From NCBI RefSeq assembly GCF_000003605.2, contig NW_003135354.1:138969-197293 (forward strand): a stretch of 58,325 bases of DNA, read 5' to 3'. Positions 1 to 30,690 of this stretch are shown piece after piece (the first letter of the stretch is position 1; every line of letters starts with the position of its first letter). The notes under the pieces are model-generated. The model saw nothing but the letters and a program-made list of their open reading frames with translations. It was not told the origin of the DNA and searched no databases. This DNA comes from Saccoglossus kowalevskii (Eukaryota; Hemichordata; Enteropneusta; Harrimaniidae). Made by a program: the position numbers and the translations under genes.

Positions 1-1073
1 TTTTTGCGGCAGACGTTCGACGCGCGTCTTTCATGCATCTCGCGAGATCTCGCAATTGTACGGAAAATCACCTATTAACGTCACAGACAGTATATATCAT
101 TATTATCATCTTCATATACCAGGGAATGTCTTACGTAAGTTTGGTATATTAGCGGTGATATTCGGGTCTAACCTCCCAAATGTCGGATCGCACCAAAATA
201 TATATGGTCTTTATTTATAATAGAAGACCATAGGCCCATAAGACTTACATACATTATTTATATTTAAAAATAAAATTACAATTTTCAAACAATTGACAAT
301 TCTTGTAGTTCTTTTCGCAATTTCATTGCGTGAAAAGTAAAGGCTTCCAGTCTTTGAAGAAGATCTGTATTTTTTGTAGCCATTAATTTCTAATATTTAC
401 TAACTGTTGGCAGGAATATATTTTATTTTTAAATTAACAAAAAAAAAGAACAAATAAGTAAAAAATTATACAATGTTGTTACTGTTACAAAGCAAGCAAA
501 TTCGTTCGCTCCTATCTACAAAATAGAGGGCGCTATTGACAATACAGTGTGTCATGTAATGGCCATCGCATTCGGACGAGGCAGAATGTGTTGCTGTGTT
601 TAAAAAAATAAAATACTATGTTAATATACGCCCTCCTCTATCGTGAACAGAGCACGTAATCATTGGGATATAGCTTAACTTTCCGAGCGCCATTTATTCC
701 CCGCCAAAATTGCCTATCGTCAACTTGAATTATTAATAAGTCTATCCTTGGGGGCAGACATCCGGGCATTTTCACAGCCTGGCAACCCTGGCGGTGAAAA
801 CAAAGGCCAAAACTCGCAAAAAACGGTACTTTGGGATGATTGTTGAGACTCCCCTGAACAGTGTAACAAGATTAGCCCTACGTGTGTAACATAACATATA
901 TAAATTTGGTTGTTTAGGATTACTTCAAAGTTGAGTTTGTGTTGTTTGCTCGAATTTGCGCGTCGTAGCAACGTAGGAACGTCTTGTGACGTAGCTCCGC
1001 CCCCGAGGATATGAGAAAATTGATTTAACTTGGTAAATTGTGACAAAATATTTTGCCGTCGTCTCGCGAAATT

Positions 1074-1154
<81 letters not shown>

Positions 1155-2260
1155 GACATTTAGCTACTTCTGAGTTAAAATAAACTGAGCTGTGACGAAA
1201 ACGGTCGGGAATTTTATTCATTTCGCTACGATTTCCTGAATGTGCATTTGTCAGTTGGCGGAATATAATCGATGTCAGAGGATTTGATCTCTCATTCGAG
1301 AGTACGCGACACCGCCACCTAGAGGATGTGTCTCTCTCCGCTCGTTTATGGTCGAGACCCAGATTCGCGCTTCATGTTTTGACATTTTCGTTTTGTTTTA
1401 AGCAGATATCACAACCTCATGGCATTAGCAACCATGACCTAGAAATACGTTTTAGAAAATATTAAATTACGTTTTAATCAAACTTGTTTAAATGGTCTAC
1501 ATAATTAAGCTATACAAAACTAATAATAGTCTAAATATAGAATCTTCAAATATACTAATGATGGGATAAGAAAGTTTCACCACAACACTACGATAAGGAC
1601 TTCCCCGTTCTTGTGAAATTCTTTCGTTTTTATGCAGTTGAATTATTGTATTTAGCTAAATGCTGAAAGTCTCGCGTTTGGGGAGAAATGACACCAACAA
1701 TAAAAAAACAAACATGATGAATAAAAAGCATTGCTAGTTTATTCATAAACAATTTGAACACTAATTACAAGAGAAGAAACCACACAGGATAAATGCTGGA
1801 CACTGTTAGCCAATAGACAGGGAGTCGGCAACTATTGTCTCGCTTGCCTATATTCATTTTTAGTTAGATATATATTTAACAAATATATAACATGTGTATA
1901 ATCAAATGCCATTTTCATGACTGTGAAATATAGCTTTAAAAAGTATTCACCTCGAACGCCTAGCGATAAGTTTCATTGCCTCTAACACTCACCCGATATA
2001 CTGACCCATATATAGGCCGGCTGGAATCGTCTACCACAAAATGGCGACTCATTTCATCAAAACAATAAGCACAACAATCATAAATCTTGCAAAATATCAA
2101 CGTTTTCAATGATGACCTTCATAACCGTTATGAAACGGTCAGCAATAAATCAACTTGTCTCAAGACTACACTACTCCTTTAAGTAGCCAGTCTTACCACG
2201 TGACATCTCATTTGCGGCTCCCGAACTCTCTCGTAGACTGCTACGTATCCACGTCCAAAC
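1..2260. other. Upstream intergenic DNA, no gene seen
   Basis: No supportable coding exon on either strand. It holds a CA microsatellite and AT-rich sequence. The only longer frame here is a Cys-Val run read from the complement of the CA repeat. The 3' end must include the promoter and 5' UTR of the GH31 gene, but I see no clear TATA box or other core element that fixes the transcription start. Confidence 0.6.
1076..1153. repeat. (CA)n microsatellite
   Basis: An uninterrupted 78-nt CA dinucleotide run, about 39 units. Its complement is read as alternating Cys-Val in one minus-strand frame, which is not a protein. Confidence 0.97.
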
Positions 2261-20401
<18,141 letters not shown>

Positions 20402-20419
<18 letters not shown>

Positions 20420-20465
20420 TCTGGGTCAAGATATGACGCTACCAATGTCAATAGTCTGGAATTAA
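20402..20465 (+). CDS. GH31 terminal exon with apparent +1 frameshift
   Basis: The acceptor TTTTTAG ends at 20401. Joined to the phase-0 exon 22 it reads GAG ATT ACG CAT AAC TAA, stopping at 20419. The next frame, from 20403, reads RLRITNLGQDMTLPMSIVWN and stops at 20463-20465. That matches the expected final beta-strand of the family, which ends in a Trp a residue or so from the stop. One extra G after the acceptor would explain the difference. It could be a sequencing error, an allele, or a real 15-20 residue C-terminal truncation. Confidence 0.7.
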
Positions 20466-20594
20466 CAACGAGGCTGATGTGTGCACGGGGAAAACAAAAT
20501 CCAAAATAATTTATTATGGTCCTTTTGTTGGGATTCAAGTTATGATACTAATATTAATATATGATATGTAAATGTATATGTACGCATTGACTTT

Positions 20595-20600
20595 AATAAA
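20595..20600 (+). terminator. Polyadenylation signal of the GH31 gene
   Basis: AATAAA on the coding strand, 130 nt beyond the homologous stop codon and 176 nt beyond the literal one. The cleavage site is not determined. Confidence 0.65.
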
Positions 20601-22333
20601 TTAACAAACGATTTCCTCCATGCACTTGTTTTCCTTTCTTTCAGCTAATTCGATACGTTAATTTGTTTTTTATGCGTGCTTCATGAACATATATGACTGA
20701 AGAGAATTTATATTATGCTCAAAACATAAAGCCTTTAACACATTTATACGAGTATAGATGTTCTGGATAATGTGTACAGGATAATGACATGAGCAATTAA
20801 CAAATTACAGAAATGAATAAAGTTGCTATGACTGAATGTAAATAAGTACAAGTGATACTATGTTTATATACAAATTTTCAGTGAATTATTAAATGCTGAC
20901 TAATTAATGCCAGAAATCATCAAATACCCTCGTGTCGGATGTATTTTTTAACTTAAATATGATCTATATTATTATACATCTGTCACCGTAACGCCATAAG
21001 TTATAGCGTGTCATACTTTTGCGGTATTTTACGGGAAATTTTCATTCTACCATTTTAGGAAATGCGAATTCCAAATATGGAATGATTACGCGCGTAAGCG
21101 TCTCTAATAATAAAAACAAACATGGCTGCCACCAGGGATTGACCAGACTGATTATGTTCTACACTTTTTGAATTTCGGCATTCCCATGATGTATCCTTGG
21201 AATGAAAAGATGTATAATAATAAGGTTATTACGAATATTATACCTCAAAGTACGCACTCAGACAGTACGTCGTCGCATTGACCTCCGCTGCGCGTCGGTC
21301 GATACTGCCGCTGTACTGTCTTCGTGCATACTTTGAGGTATCTTCGCATTAACCTCGTATTACTGTGTGAAATAGTAGTAACATGATGCGCTTTTATTGG
21401 GCATGGTATCACACTAGCACTCTGCTGAATACATAGTTGTCTTAGAATTAGTATTGCAATACACAATTCCATTTCACACTGGGAGACATAGTGTATGTGC
21501 TTACTCACACTCTTGTGTTATTTGCACAAATTTGAACACATATAGCCCATCTGTGGAGTGATTCATGCATTCTGAGAACGTACATTTTTTTTCGAAATGT
21601 TTTTTTTTTCCAAATTTAATTATTTTGCTATAGCAGTGGAATAAACAAAACTTCGTTTACAAATATACTATATAATTCTTGGAAAATGTCAAGCCCTGGT
21701 TGTGTCTTTGTATGGATGTATAACAAATATATGCAAATTATCTACCAGGTAATAGGGAGAGTACTTATGTTGGTGAATATATTTCCCAAAAATTAGCAGC
21801 TTATTTGCACATCTTTGAATTGTTGTCGCCAGACTTCGAGAAATTTGACATTTTGATCACACATTGCAAAACAAATTTTTCGAAAAACAAATATAGTAAA
21901 CCTATTGGGAATTTAATAGGGTCCGAAATGGTAGTTCAATGGTAAAAACCACTGGAGAAATCAATATCCAATGATACAAAACATAGAGAATTCTGGGTAA
22001 TTTAGTGATAAGAATGCAAGAGTGAATTATGCAATTACAAAATAGATTCGAGACATGATTGCTAGGAGTTCAAGTCCATATATGTAATATATGTCAGTTT
22101 ATATTGTTCATCCTACCTAGATAGTAAACCACAGATATTTTGAATACACAGAGCTAGCCTGAATAGACTGGTAACGTAGTGATTGTTGTGCCGGTTCTGA
22201 GAATATATTCTGAACATACAAAAGTGGTTAAACGCGACTCTTGAGAAGTCGCATAAACTAGCAGTTTCTGCCAAACGTATTCATTATTTCATCTATCAAT
22301 TTATTAATCTATATTTATTAACTTATTTACTAA
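20601..22333. other. Intergenic DNA between convergent genes
   Basis: About 1.7 kb of AT-rich DNA between the GH31 poly(A) signal and the likely 3' end of BHMT A. The only structure I can support is the hairpin element near 21.2-21.4 kb. Confidence 0.6.
21172..21360. mobile_element. Foldback element, full-length copy
   Basis: Within it, AAGGTTATTACGAATATTATACC at 21222 onward pairs with the inverted TACTTTGAGGTATCTTCGCA near 21335, including CTCAAAGTA and AGACAGTAC matches. The left flank through GTATAATAATAAGGTTATTA is repeated at 31822-31926. Non-coding, intergenic. Confidence 0.65.
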
Positions 22334-22343
22334 TTTATTTATT
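22334..22343 (-). terminator. Candidate poly(A) signal of BHMT A
   Basis: Two overlapping AATAAA hexamers on the minus strand, about 230 nt past the BHMT A stop codon. Another lies at 22314-22319. Confidence 0.45.
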
Positions 22344-22570
22344 ATTGCACACCAATTACAAGTAAAAAGAAGATGGAATAGCTAAACAACAATATTAATG
22401 CAAAATTCCATACATTCTAGTAGTCTAAAAACTGGCAAGACCATATCTCGGTATTTCGTTTGGTGAAGTATTGTATTTTACACTCCTGTATTTAAACATT
22501 ATTTTGTTTGTTAATTTGGGAAGCTATGTACTATACAATGAATATTATATATCTCATAGTTTAACACATG

Positions 22571-25500
22571 CTATGTCGAGTTTTCGGAATGAGAGAATAA
22601 AGACTTGAGTTCTTCGTCAGTTGTGCTATCAGTTTTCTGTTCCAGCTCCTGATCACCAGCAGTTACACCCCAGCTATCTGACGTGGATAAACTCGCAGAG
22701 AATGGCCGACCTGAGGCGGGCTTCAAATTCCCCCAGTAAGAGCGGCGAGCTCTGTAAAATTTAAAAAAAAAACAGTGAGTGCAATATTACCAAATAATGG
22801 CAGGATCTTTGCGTTCCAATGACACAATAGGTGAATATAAAATAGGTGAATATAAAATGAATATTCATGGGAAATAGACACACATTAGATGGTTGTCAAT
22901 CCGACATTTGGCAACTAATCTGTGTACTATAAATTAGTGTTTGTGTTTTTACAGCATTTTCATAATTTACAACAAGTAATAAGTATTGGAGCTCACGTAT
23001 ATTACAACATAAAACACGGTATATGAAATCAAGAACACGAGAAGTGCCTCGCCACAGCAGGTAGACGCGCACTCTACCCTGTCACACGCATTTTCCTAAA
23101 CACAACAATTCGAAATGGCGTGTAGTGAACATCGCCACACAGTGATGGTAACGTAACAGCTGACTTTTGTAAAATACAAACAACGTATAAAGTCATGTAT
23201 ACATGGTTCGAATTGATTCTGCTCAATTCACGATTACAACAAGTGTATCCACCAGCAGAGACAATATATGAGTTGGTAATAAAACAAAACAATGTTTAAT
23301 TCTAATTCAGTACATAATCTGATCTGATTTGTTTTATTTTAGCAATATGAAGAATATGAACTTAAAATGGCTTCATATCTATTTTGATAATTGTCATAGA
23401 AAATAATACGTGTTGTTGTCCCTGTAAACAAAATATGTATTGGATATACAAGTCTAAAGTAAATTTTTGGTAACGCATTATGTGCGCTATTCAGTTTGCC
23501 ACTCGCAAATAAAAAGAAGTATTAATAATAATCAAGTACAATATAATGCGAATTATCAGAATGACAGTGGGAATGCGTTATCTAGGGATTTAGTTACATA
23601 TTATGTTGACAAAATCTCGTTAAAGAACCTACTGCATGAAAGGAGTGCACACCCGAATCTATTTGATAGTTGAACGCGAATTCACAAATAGACAATCTTG
23701 CATTTTCAGAAATGTCATGTGGGATGACTAAACGCGATTTTCTGGTAGCTTTTAAATAATTTCGGTAACTTGGTCTCTTGAATAAACATTAACACATAAT
23801 GAAAACAATCATTATCTATTATATCTCAACTTTCTGAAAATATGAATAATATAATTACAGGGATAATAGGAATATATAAACACACAATGAACGCGATTCA
23901 AACTGATGACCGCGCCATCCTATCTAAACCATAATAACCGCGGCGCGAAAGAGGAATAAACACGTAGCTACAGTGACTAGATAGGCTCCCTCAAGTCGAA
24001 TCACTGACGTCAGACAACTTCGTATTGATAAGGCCAAGTATTCATGGTCACTATGACCTAGTTTAAGTTTATGTCAATGAAACGCTATACAGAATAGTCT
24101 TATTGCCAATGGAATATTCAGGTATTTTTCTGCGCTACAGGTGGCATTAAAGCCATTCAAACCACTCAATTGAGTGTAGCAAGGCGCAGTCATATTAGAG
24201 CACTCAGAATTGACCGAATCAAAATAAAACAACTTTGTTGCATACCTCGCTCTGACCCATGGTTTGGTATGTAGCCTAAGACCATCCCCCCACGGGGCAT
24301 GCTTCTCAGATCCTGGGGGCAAGAAACCACGTTCTGGTGCCAATTCTTCAGAAATGGCACGTATATGGTATGGTTCGAAACCACAGCAACCTCCAATATA
24401 CCTCACGCCCATTTTATAAGCTTCACGTGCATATGCTTGTATTTCCCAACGTGTGCACACACGTGGCTCTAAACCTGTGGGAAAAAAAACAATGCATACT
24501 TTGATTAAATCCTTGATTTAACACGAAATGGAATTTTGTACTGGAAAATTGGGTACTCTGATTACTAAATTAAGTAACACTACAGACAACGTGATCAGGT
24601 TGCTGATACAATCAACGATACCATCAGCTAAATATTTTACTGTGCATTTTCTTAAGTTTGTATATGTAGCACACAGTTATGGATCGTCGGGCAGTGCACG
24701 TCCAAATTTGGTTTTACACGGGTTCATATACATATATAATGCATATGCATATATAAGGGAGAATAATAACAATGGATACTCACTAAATGGAAATTCCGGT
24801 AGATCAATAAATCCTTGTTTATTAACATCCGGTGTATGATATGCTAATGGTTGAGTCATCAAATGAACTTTGAGTCCGGCAGCATCCAGGGCAGTCTTCA
24901 TTTTACGTATAGCAGCAAGATTGGTAGTAGGGTCAAAATGGCAATTAATACCTACAATATCTGCACCTGTAAGACATAAATAATAGTGCGAATTGTTTTT
25001 AGTTTATAAATTTGGCTGCCTGTTCAAGGAGACAGTTCCAACAGTGAATCCGAAACACAATGAGCATATATATATATATATATATCGTTACCTGCTTTAA
25101 CTAATCTGACAGCGCATTCACCCGTTGACACTCCATGCAGATCACCATCAGGTCCTATACATAGCGTAGTGGCAACTGGTAAACCAGTAGCTTTACATAC
25201 TTCTGTTGCCCATTCAGCCTCTTCTATGTGCTCAAAATACTACAGATATAAATAGTACGAAGTCGGCGAATATAAAAAAAAAACTACAAAATCACTGGCC
25301 GTGAGAACCTACAAAATTCGATCATTATGTATTATGAATAAAGTGTATTGGATAGTATGGGCATTATACAATTTGAAAACAAACTATCGGATATGGGAAG
25401 GGTATTCAATTATAATCTTACCTCTGCTATAAGGAAATCTACTTTATTCTCCATGAATACGCTCATTTGTTTCTGAAACTCCTTCTGGGTAAATCCTTTG

Positions 25501-28391
25501 CCTTTACCGCTGAGATATGTTGGTGTTTGTGACACGCCTCCAGCCACCAAAGCACCACCTTCGTTTGCCACCTCCCTGGCTATGGCGCAGGCTGCAGTGT
25601 TTATAACCTTGCTCTGGGTGAATCGATTTATTTAAATTTATTATAAGTATAAACCATTATGATATTAATATTTATATATATATATATATATATATAGATA
25701 TACGCTTACCTTCACTATTGATAATTATAATTATCTAATGTGTAAATGTTCAGTAATGAGGATGTCTAAACTGGTCACTAATTTATACAATAGTCAATGT
25801 TATATATGTACTAGTCCATTCGGATCGATCTAGCTAATTCTTCATTAACGATTGACAGTTTTTTGATTACTCACAGTCAATGTCTTTGAATTAATATATC
25901 CTCTGTTCTGCAACTTATCATCACTGGCATAGAAAGTGAATGCTTGCATAACATCAGAACCAGCACGGAGAAATTCACGATGTAACTGACGAACTGAAGA
26001 GCAGAGAACAGAAGAAAATAAGCCACTGACTTGTTTCGCCGTCAACTACTGAAGAATTGAATTACAGAACTTATTTGCATATGAATGTGAAGTGGTTTGT
26101 TAGAAGGGTGGTTATTAATAATATAATCAAAATTAATATACCCTGGCTCTGTATTGAAAAAAAGCGCAAGAGAATATTTCATTAGATTGAAGCATCCAAC
26201 TAACTGTTGTCAGTTGTACTAGCTACTGGTATTACTTAAAATACCTCTTTGATTGCATAATGTGTGCTAAACTTGTTTCCATCGATATCAACTTGTATAA
26301 ATAGGTTCGTATAGCCCAATCCTCGACGTTTGATACATACAAAGTGGTAAGGTTTGTTCAATATAACTAAGCAATTCGAGTAGTAATTAGTGTAGTTAGG
26401 GCCTTCTACCATCAAGTGTGTTCGGGGTTTCTACCGAGTTTGGAGGAACTCAGCAATTGTAGAATTAGCTTCATAAGTTGGTAGGCTAGAGGTACGTACG
26501 GGAATCGTTATCAGGCGGTAAGGACGTACACAGAGAAGAGATACAGATACGTGTAGTCCAGTATGTAACGCTTAGTAGATTTATTCGTAATATACAGTAG
26601 ATCCAATCCATGACTGATAAAATCACTAACTATAAACAACTCCAGGGTGACGACTTAATCATAATAGTAAGATTAGACGGTTCACCGACAGTCCATTTGA
26701 CTGCAGCTCCCTTCGTCGCCAATCGAGCTGATGTTACTGTAAACTCACTCGTTGTTCTGATGTTCCTCACTACTCAAAAAACAGTTCTTACCCTTTATAC
26801 ACATAAGCAACCAAATTGTGTAGTTTCTAATTTTAGAGATCTATTCACTTTGTCTTGAATGGTCATAGTTCAAATTCATTGTTAGTTCAAGGGCTGTTTT
26901 GATTGAGCAGTAAATAACATTTGTCCCTACTTAGAGGGTAGCAGAATTCAATGAACCGTAAAGCAATACAATCAAATTGTTGTCGTTGGGGAAAGTACAC
27001 TCGTGACGTAGACGTCAAGTCCTAATATAAAAACACGTTATTTTTCAGGTTTACATTATATTTATTTGAGTTTATGACACAAATATGAAAGTTGATTCAA
27101 CAAAATAGACATCAACCATAATACGATTAATTCAGTGGTGGAATGATGTTCGGAAAATGGTGCATCCATGTTGTCTCTGACGTACGTAAATTTGAAACAC
27201 AGTAACTAAATTTGGAAACGGGGGGGGGGGGAGTGGAATGCTCATGGTAACACGTATCAAACCAAGGTAAACATTTGACCATTTGAGTCAAGTTAGCGCG
27301 AGATACGAGGTTGCATAAGATTATCATGTGGTTCCTTAATCTCGCGTACAGGAAAGCACTATGATTCCAACCCAATGCATCTGTCTCCTGGCTCGATACA
27401 TCAAGTCAATCCATGTGGTATATAAACCGTCATGCAATATGGACATGACACCAGTGAGAATCGAAATGCTATGTTATTTACAAGCAATAATTTCAAACCA
27501 ACGTTTATAGTGTATCTGTGCAATTGTTGAGCGGGCTTCGTTAGAAATACTACAAGCGTGTCAACTTTTACACAAAAATACCATTTAAAGAATTGTGGGG
27601 CCGACATTAATGTGAATTGGTAGTATTCAAATTTGGTTGGAAAATTGCTTAATTAAGGTTTAGTCAAATTTTTGCTGCAAATTTGTCTTGGAACATTATG
27701 ATATATACTTTTCCATATAAACTGACCAGGTGTACATTCATGGAATGTAAGACAATTACATCGATGATGTCATCAATGTACTAGTATGTACTAACATCAC
27801 ATAATGTTGAAAACATGGTTTTATGTCGATATTAATAAATGAGGTTACCTGCTTCTGGGTGTTCTACTGCAGCCTCGGGAGTTGATGGTCCCATCTTCAC
27901 GTAACCTCTCTTCTCAAGTGCCAATACAAATCCACCATCACCAACCACTATTTCACCAGCATCCAATCGCTCCAAAATTCCTCTAGGCTTTTCACCCTTT
28001 CAAAACAAGACAAAATAATAATCTTGTTCAGAAACGTCATCAGTTGTCCAGTCAATCTGCCAAGTATTTTAGGCGTGGTCTCAAATTAAACAAATTGCAA
28101 TATAAACAAATCATGGAGAATTGTGTTGAATTTTGTGTCCTTTATAAAAGAAAAATCTCCTGGAAATCGCAAGAAGCGAAACATAACAATGCAGAGAATA
28201 CTATTAATCCTAGTGTTCATGGAATATTACGCAAGGAGGTAGTGTCTGTCAATGATAAGCAGGGATTAGCGACGATAGATATCCTTTCCTGATATCCGTT
28301 CTATGATACAATACACTCGTCAATTTGCTACATTTGTCACATTATTAGACTTCAAGGAAAAAAATCTTACCGACTTTTGGCTGTTATTCAT
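22571..28391 (-). CDS. BHMT: Betaine-homocysteine S-methyltransferase, copy A (8 exons)
   Basis: Zinc-dependent cytosolic enzyme that moves a methyl group from betaine to homocysteine, giving dimethylglycine and methionine. Exons in coding order: 28391-28371, 27996-27849, 25993-25875, 25613-25422, 25239-25092, 24966-24784, 24474-24246, 22751-22571. All are GT-AG with matching phases; the CDS is 1221 nt, 406 aa, the same length as human BHMT. Visible motifs: [67 protein letters not shown] then YFEH (catalytic Glu160, Tyr161), and VGINCHFDP and [12 protein letters not shown], supplying zinc ligands C218, C300 and C301. The C-terminal dimerisation region is present and ends [10 protein letters not shown]. 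No stops or frameshifts, so it looks functional. It is tandem with copy B in the same orientation, and a mariner sits just upstream. Confidence 0.96.
24246..24474 (-). CDS. BHMT: BHMT A exon 7: zinc-binding Cys-Cys exon
   Basis: It carries [15 protein letters not shown], then the [10 protein letters not shown] motif that holds two of the three zinc ligands, then [12 protein letters not shown] and HTKPWVRAR. It starts with two bases completing a Ser codon and ends in phase 2 at GTATGC. Confidence 0.95.
25066..25085. repeat. (TA)n microsatellite
   Basis: Ten TA units starting just 6 nt inside the donor of BHMT A intron 5. Confidence 0.9.
25671..25695. repeat. (TA)n microsatellite
   Basis: About 12 TA units in BHMT A intron 3. 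Confidence 0.9.
25994..27848 (-). other. BHMT A intron 2
   Basis: A 1855-nt intron between exons 2 and 3. It contains a short poly-G run near 27220 and AT-rich sequence. Nothing in it supports a gene. Confidence 0.7.
28371..28391 (-). CDS. BHMT: BHMT A exon 1 (21-nt micro-exon)
   Basis: ATG AAT AAC AGC CAA AAG TCG then the donor GTAAGA, phase 0, giving MNNSQKS joined to [11 protein letters not shown]. Too short for ORF-based detection. Chosen because length and phase match the family, the Kozak context has A at -3, and an equivalent exon of similar sequence (MDQSKT) exists in copy B. Confidence 0.85.
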
Positions 28392-28459
28392 CTTTTGCCT
28401 ACCAGTGGAAACGTCGTTGCTAGTCGGGTCACGGAGTTACAGTTGGGTGGTTCTTAAGA

Positions 28460-28530
28460 TAGTAGAGAATATATATAACACTGGGCACAATACAAGAAGA
28501 CGTGCCTACACACGAATTGGTGACGTCACC
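28460..28530 (-). promoter_or_regulatory. Candidate BHMT A core promoter (TATA box and CRE)
   Basis: Read on the minus strand, a palindromic TGACGTCA (28521-28528) lies about 42 nt upstream of GTTATATATATT (about 28469-28480). The TATA-like box is about 80 nt upstream of the ATG. Spacing fits a core promoter, but both motifs are short and AT-rich DNA yields TATA matches by chance. Confidence 0.4.
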
Positions 28531-28584
28531 AAATACATGACCTTCAATCGGGATCGTTTGCTCAGTATAAACAAATTACAAATA

Positions 28585-29821
28585 CGAGGGGCGTTTAATA
28601 AGTAATGTAGTGGTAATGCCTCTGACCAACTTCCAGTTGTCTGATCTAATGACATTTTGCATGTGTCACGATGTGTAATGATTTACATCTTTATGGGTTA
28701 TGTTGCACAAAACAGCTCTGAACTAATTGTGGTTTCTGATTTACAGATGTTTAAACTGAGTCAGGTGTGAAATGGAGCCAGTTGAGTGTCGAGCAGTGAT
28801 CCGTTTTTTGTATTTGAAAGGACGCACACCAAAGGAGTCTTTTGATGAAATGAAAGGAACTTATGGTGATGATGTCCCATCATATGACCTTGTAAAACGC
28901 TGGCATCGTGAATTCAAACATGGCCGGAAGTCTGTTGAAACAGCTCCTAGAGCTGGTCGTCCCTCTTCTGCCATTGGTGAGGCATCTGTCCGTCAAGTTG
29001 AGGCAGCCATTTTGAAAGATCAACGCATTACTGTTCGCCACATAGCCCAATAGGTCAAGATTAGTACAGGGTAAGTGGAAACTATCATTCATGACCATTT
29101 GTATGTGCATAAGGTGTATGCCAGATGGATTCCCAGGTTGCTCACACCTTTCCAGAAGCAAGAACGGGTCGAGTGCTCCAGGATGAATTTGGAGATGTGC
29201 CAAGCAGATCAGTCAAAGTTTTTCAAAAGACTGATTACACAGGATGAAACTTGGGCACATCACTATGATCCAGAGACCAAAGCCCAGACAATGCAGTGGA
29301 AGCACTTGGACTGTAGCCCTCCGCTGACAGGGTCATGTTCACAGTCTTCTGGGACCAGGACGGAGTAGTGATGATATATTTCCTGGCAAAAGGTACCACA
29401 ATTACAAAAGCCTATTACGCTTCATTTTTGATGAACTTATAAGAAGCTATCAAAATCAAGAGACGGGGCAAGATCAGCAAACTTTAAGGTATCCTCCTCC
29501 TGCAGGACAACGATCCGGTCCACAACTCGCATGTCGCCAGATCAGAAGCACGGGCGTGTGGCTATGAAATCCACCTCCACCCCTTACTCTCTGCACCCTC
29601 TGACTTTCATCTCTTCCATGCCATGAAGTTGTTTTTGAAAGGAAAGCGTTTCCCAGATGATGTATTGATTTCCTAAGTTACGACGTGATTTACAAAAACA
29701 AAAACGGTGTCCAGAGCTGCATCAAACGATGGGAGAAATGCATAACTCTGGGTGGTTTCTATTTCATTAATTTCCTGCTATGGGAAATGGGTCAGGGGCA
29801 TTACTTATTGAACGCCCCTCG
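28585..29821 (+). mobile_element. Mariner (DD34D) DNA transposon, inactive
   Basis: A 1237-bp element with terminal inverted repeats beginning CGAGGGGCGTTTAATAAG on the left and, inverted, CGAGGGGCGTTCAATAAG on the right, flanked by a TA target duplication (28583-28584 and 29822-29823). Size, TIR form and TA duplication are typical of the mariner group. The transposase is broken. It lies upstream of BHMT A in the opposite orientation. Confidence 0.93.
28772..29675 (+). pseudogene. Mariner transposase pseudogene
   Basis: The N-terminal helix-turn-helix part starts MEPVECRAVIRFLYLKGR and includes VKRWHREFKHGR and AGRPSS. In-frame stops lie at 29051-29053 and 29072-29074. The same frame then gives the QDETW block (first catalytic Asp, codon 29243-29245) and runs out near 29320, where a frameshift moves the reading to VMFTVFWDQDGVV. 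The second Asp (LLLQDNDPVHNS, codon 29506-29508) and third (SAPSDFHLF, codon 29602-29604) follow. The D-to-D distance is 32 rather than 35 residues because the usual Pro-Asp-Leu before APSD is missing, consistent with a 9-nt deletion. Dead copy. Confidence 0.9.
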
Positions 29822-30066
29822 TAAGGTGGAACAAATCACAATATAATGGTAATAAACCCGACCAATCGTATAGTCAGTGGGGTCACGCCAAAGGTTACGC
29901 ACTTCGTTGCAACATGGCCGTATGGTTGTAACTAGGTCACTTGCAAAATCACAATAAAACGTGGTCGCATATTACTTCGTATCAAACATGGGAAATGAAA
30001 AACCGTCTAATACAAACGACAAAGGTTCGAATACTACTAAATAAACACTCACCGGAACCAAAGCAA

Positions 30067-30144
30067 NNNNNNNNNNNNNNNNNNNNNNNNNNNNNNNNNN
30101 NNNNNNNNNNNNNNNNNNNNNNNNNNNNNNNNNNNNNNNNNNNN
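30067..30144. other. Assembly gap (78 N)
   Basis: Unknown bases in intergenic DNA next to the ~91-bp tandem array. Confidence 0.99.
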
Positions 30145-30227
30145 TGTCTGCGGAATTGTTGATTGAGGGTTCGAAGTCAACATTTAGTTAGAAAGTTTCA
30201 CAATTAAATCAAATATCTAATAATACC

Positions 30228-30690
30228 AGTATATTTATTTCATTATTTTAACAACTTGCAATGGTGAAAATTAATCACACACGAGTTCCTTACACCTAAA
30301 TAAGTTCCAAATATTTGTCGAAACACTTGTTCTCTCATTTTAACAACTTGTAAAGGTATAAATTAATTAAACGGCAGGTATTCACACACAAATATATGGC
30401 CAATTTCTGTCCACACATTTATTCTCTAAATTTAAAAACTTGTAATGGTGGAAATTAATTAAATGACAGTTGTTTACACCAAAATAAGTATCAAATATTT
30501 GTCCACACATTTATTCTCTCAATTTAATAACTTGTAATCGGGGAAATTAATTAAACGAAAGTTGTTTACACCAAAATATGTCTCAAATATTTGTCGACAC
30601 ATTTACTTTCTCAATTTTAACAACTTGTAATGTTGGAGAATATTTAAACGAGAGATGTTTACACCAAAATAAGTATCAATTATAGTGGGT
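30228..30690. repeat. ~91-bp tandem repeat, about five copies
   Basis: The phrase TTNTCTCAATTTAACAACTTG recurs near 30240, 30331, 30422, 30512 and 30604, each followed by AATTAATTAAA, GTTGTTTACACC and CAAATATTTGTC. Copies differ by point changes, so the array is not young. Intergenic. Confidence 0.85.

Noticed and set aside
720-1154. 144-codon minus-strand frame starting with Met then alternating Cys-Val
   Set aside because: The N-terminus is just the CA microsatellite read in complement, and the rest has no features or splice partners.
21925-22080. tRNA-like start (TGGTAGTTCAATGGT) with a distant GAGTTCAAGTCC
   Set aside because: The spacing of about 140 nt is too long for a tRNA, with no paired stems.
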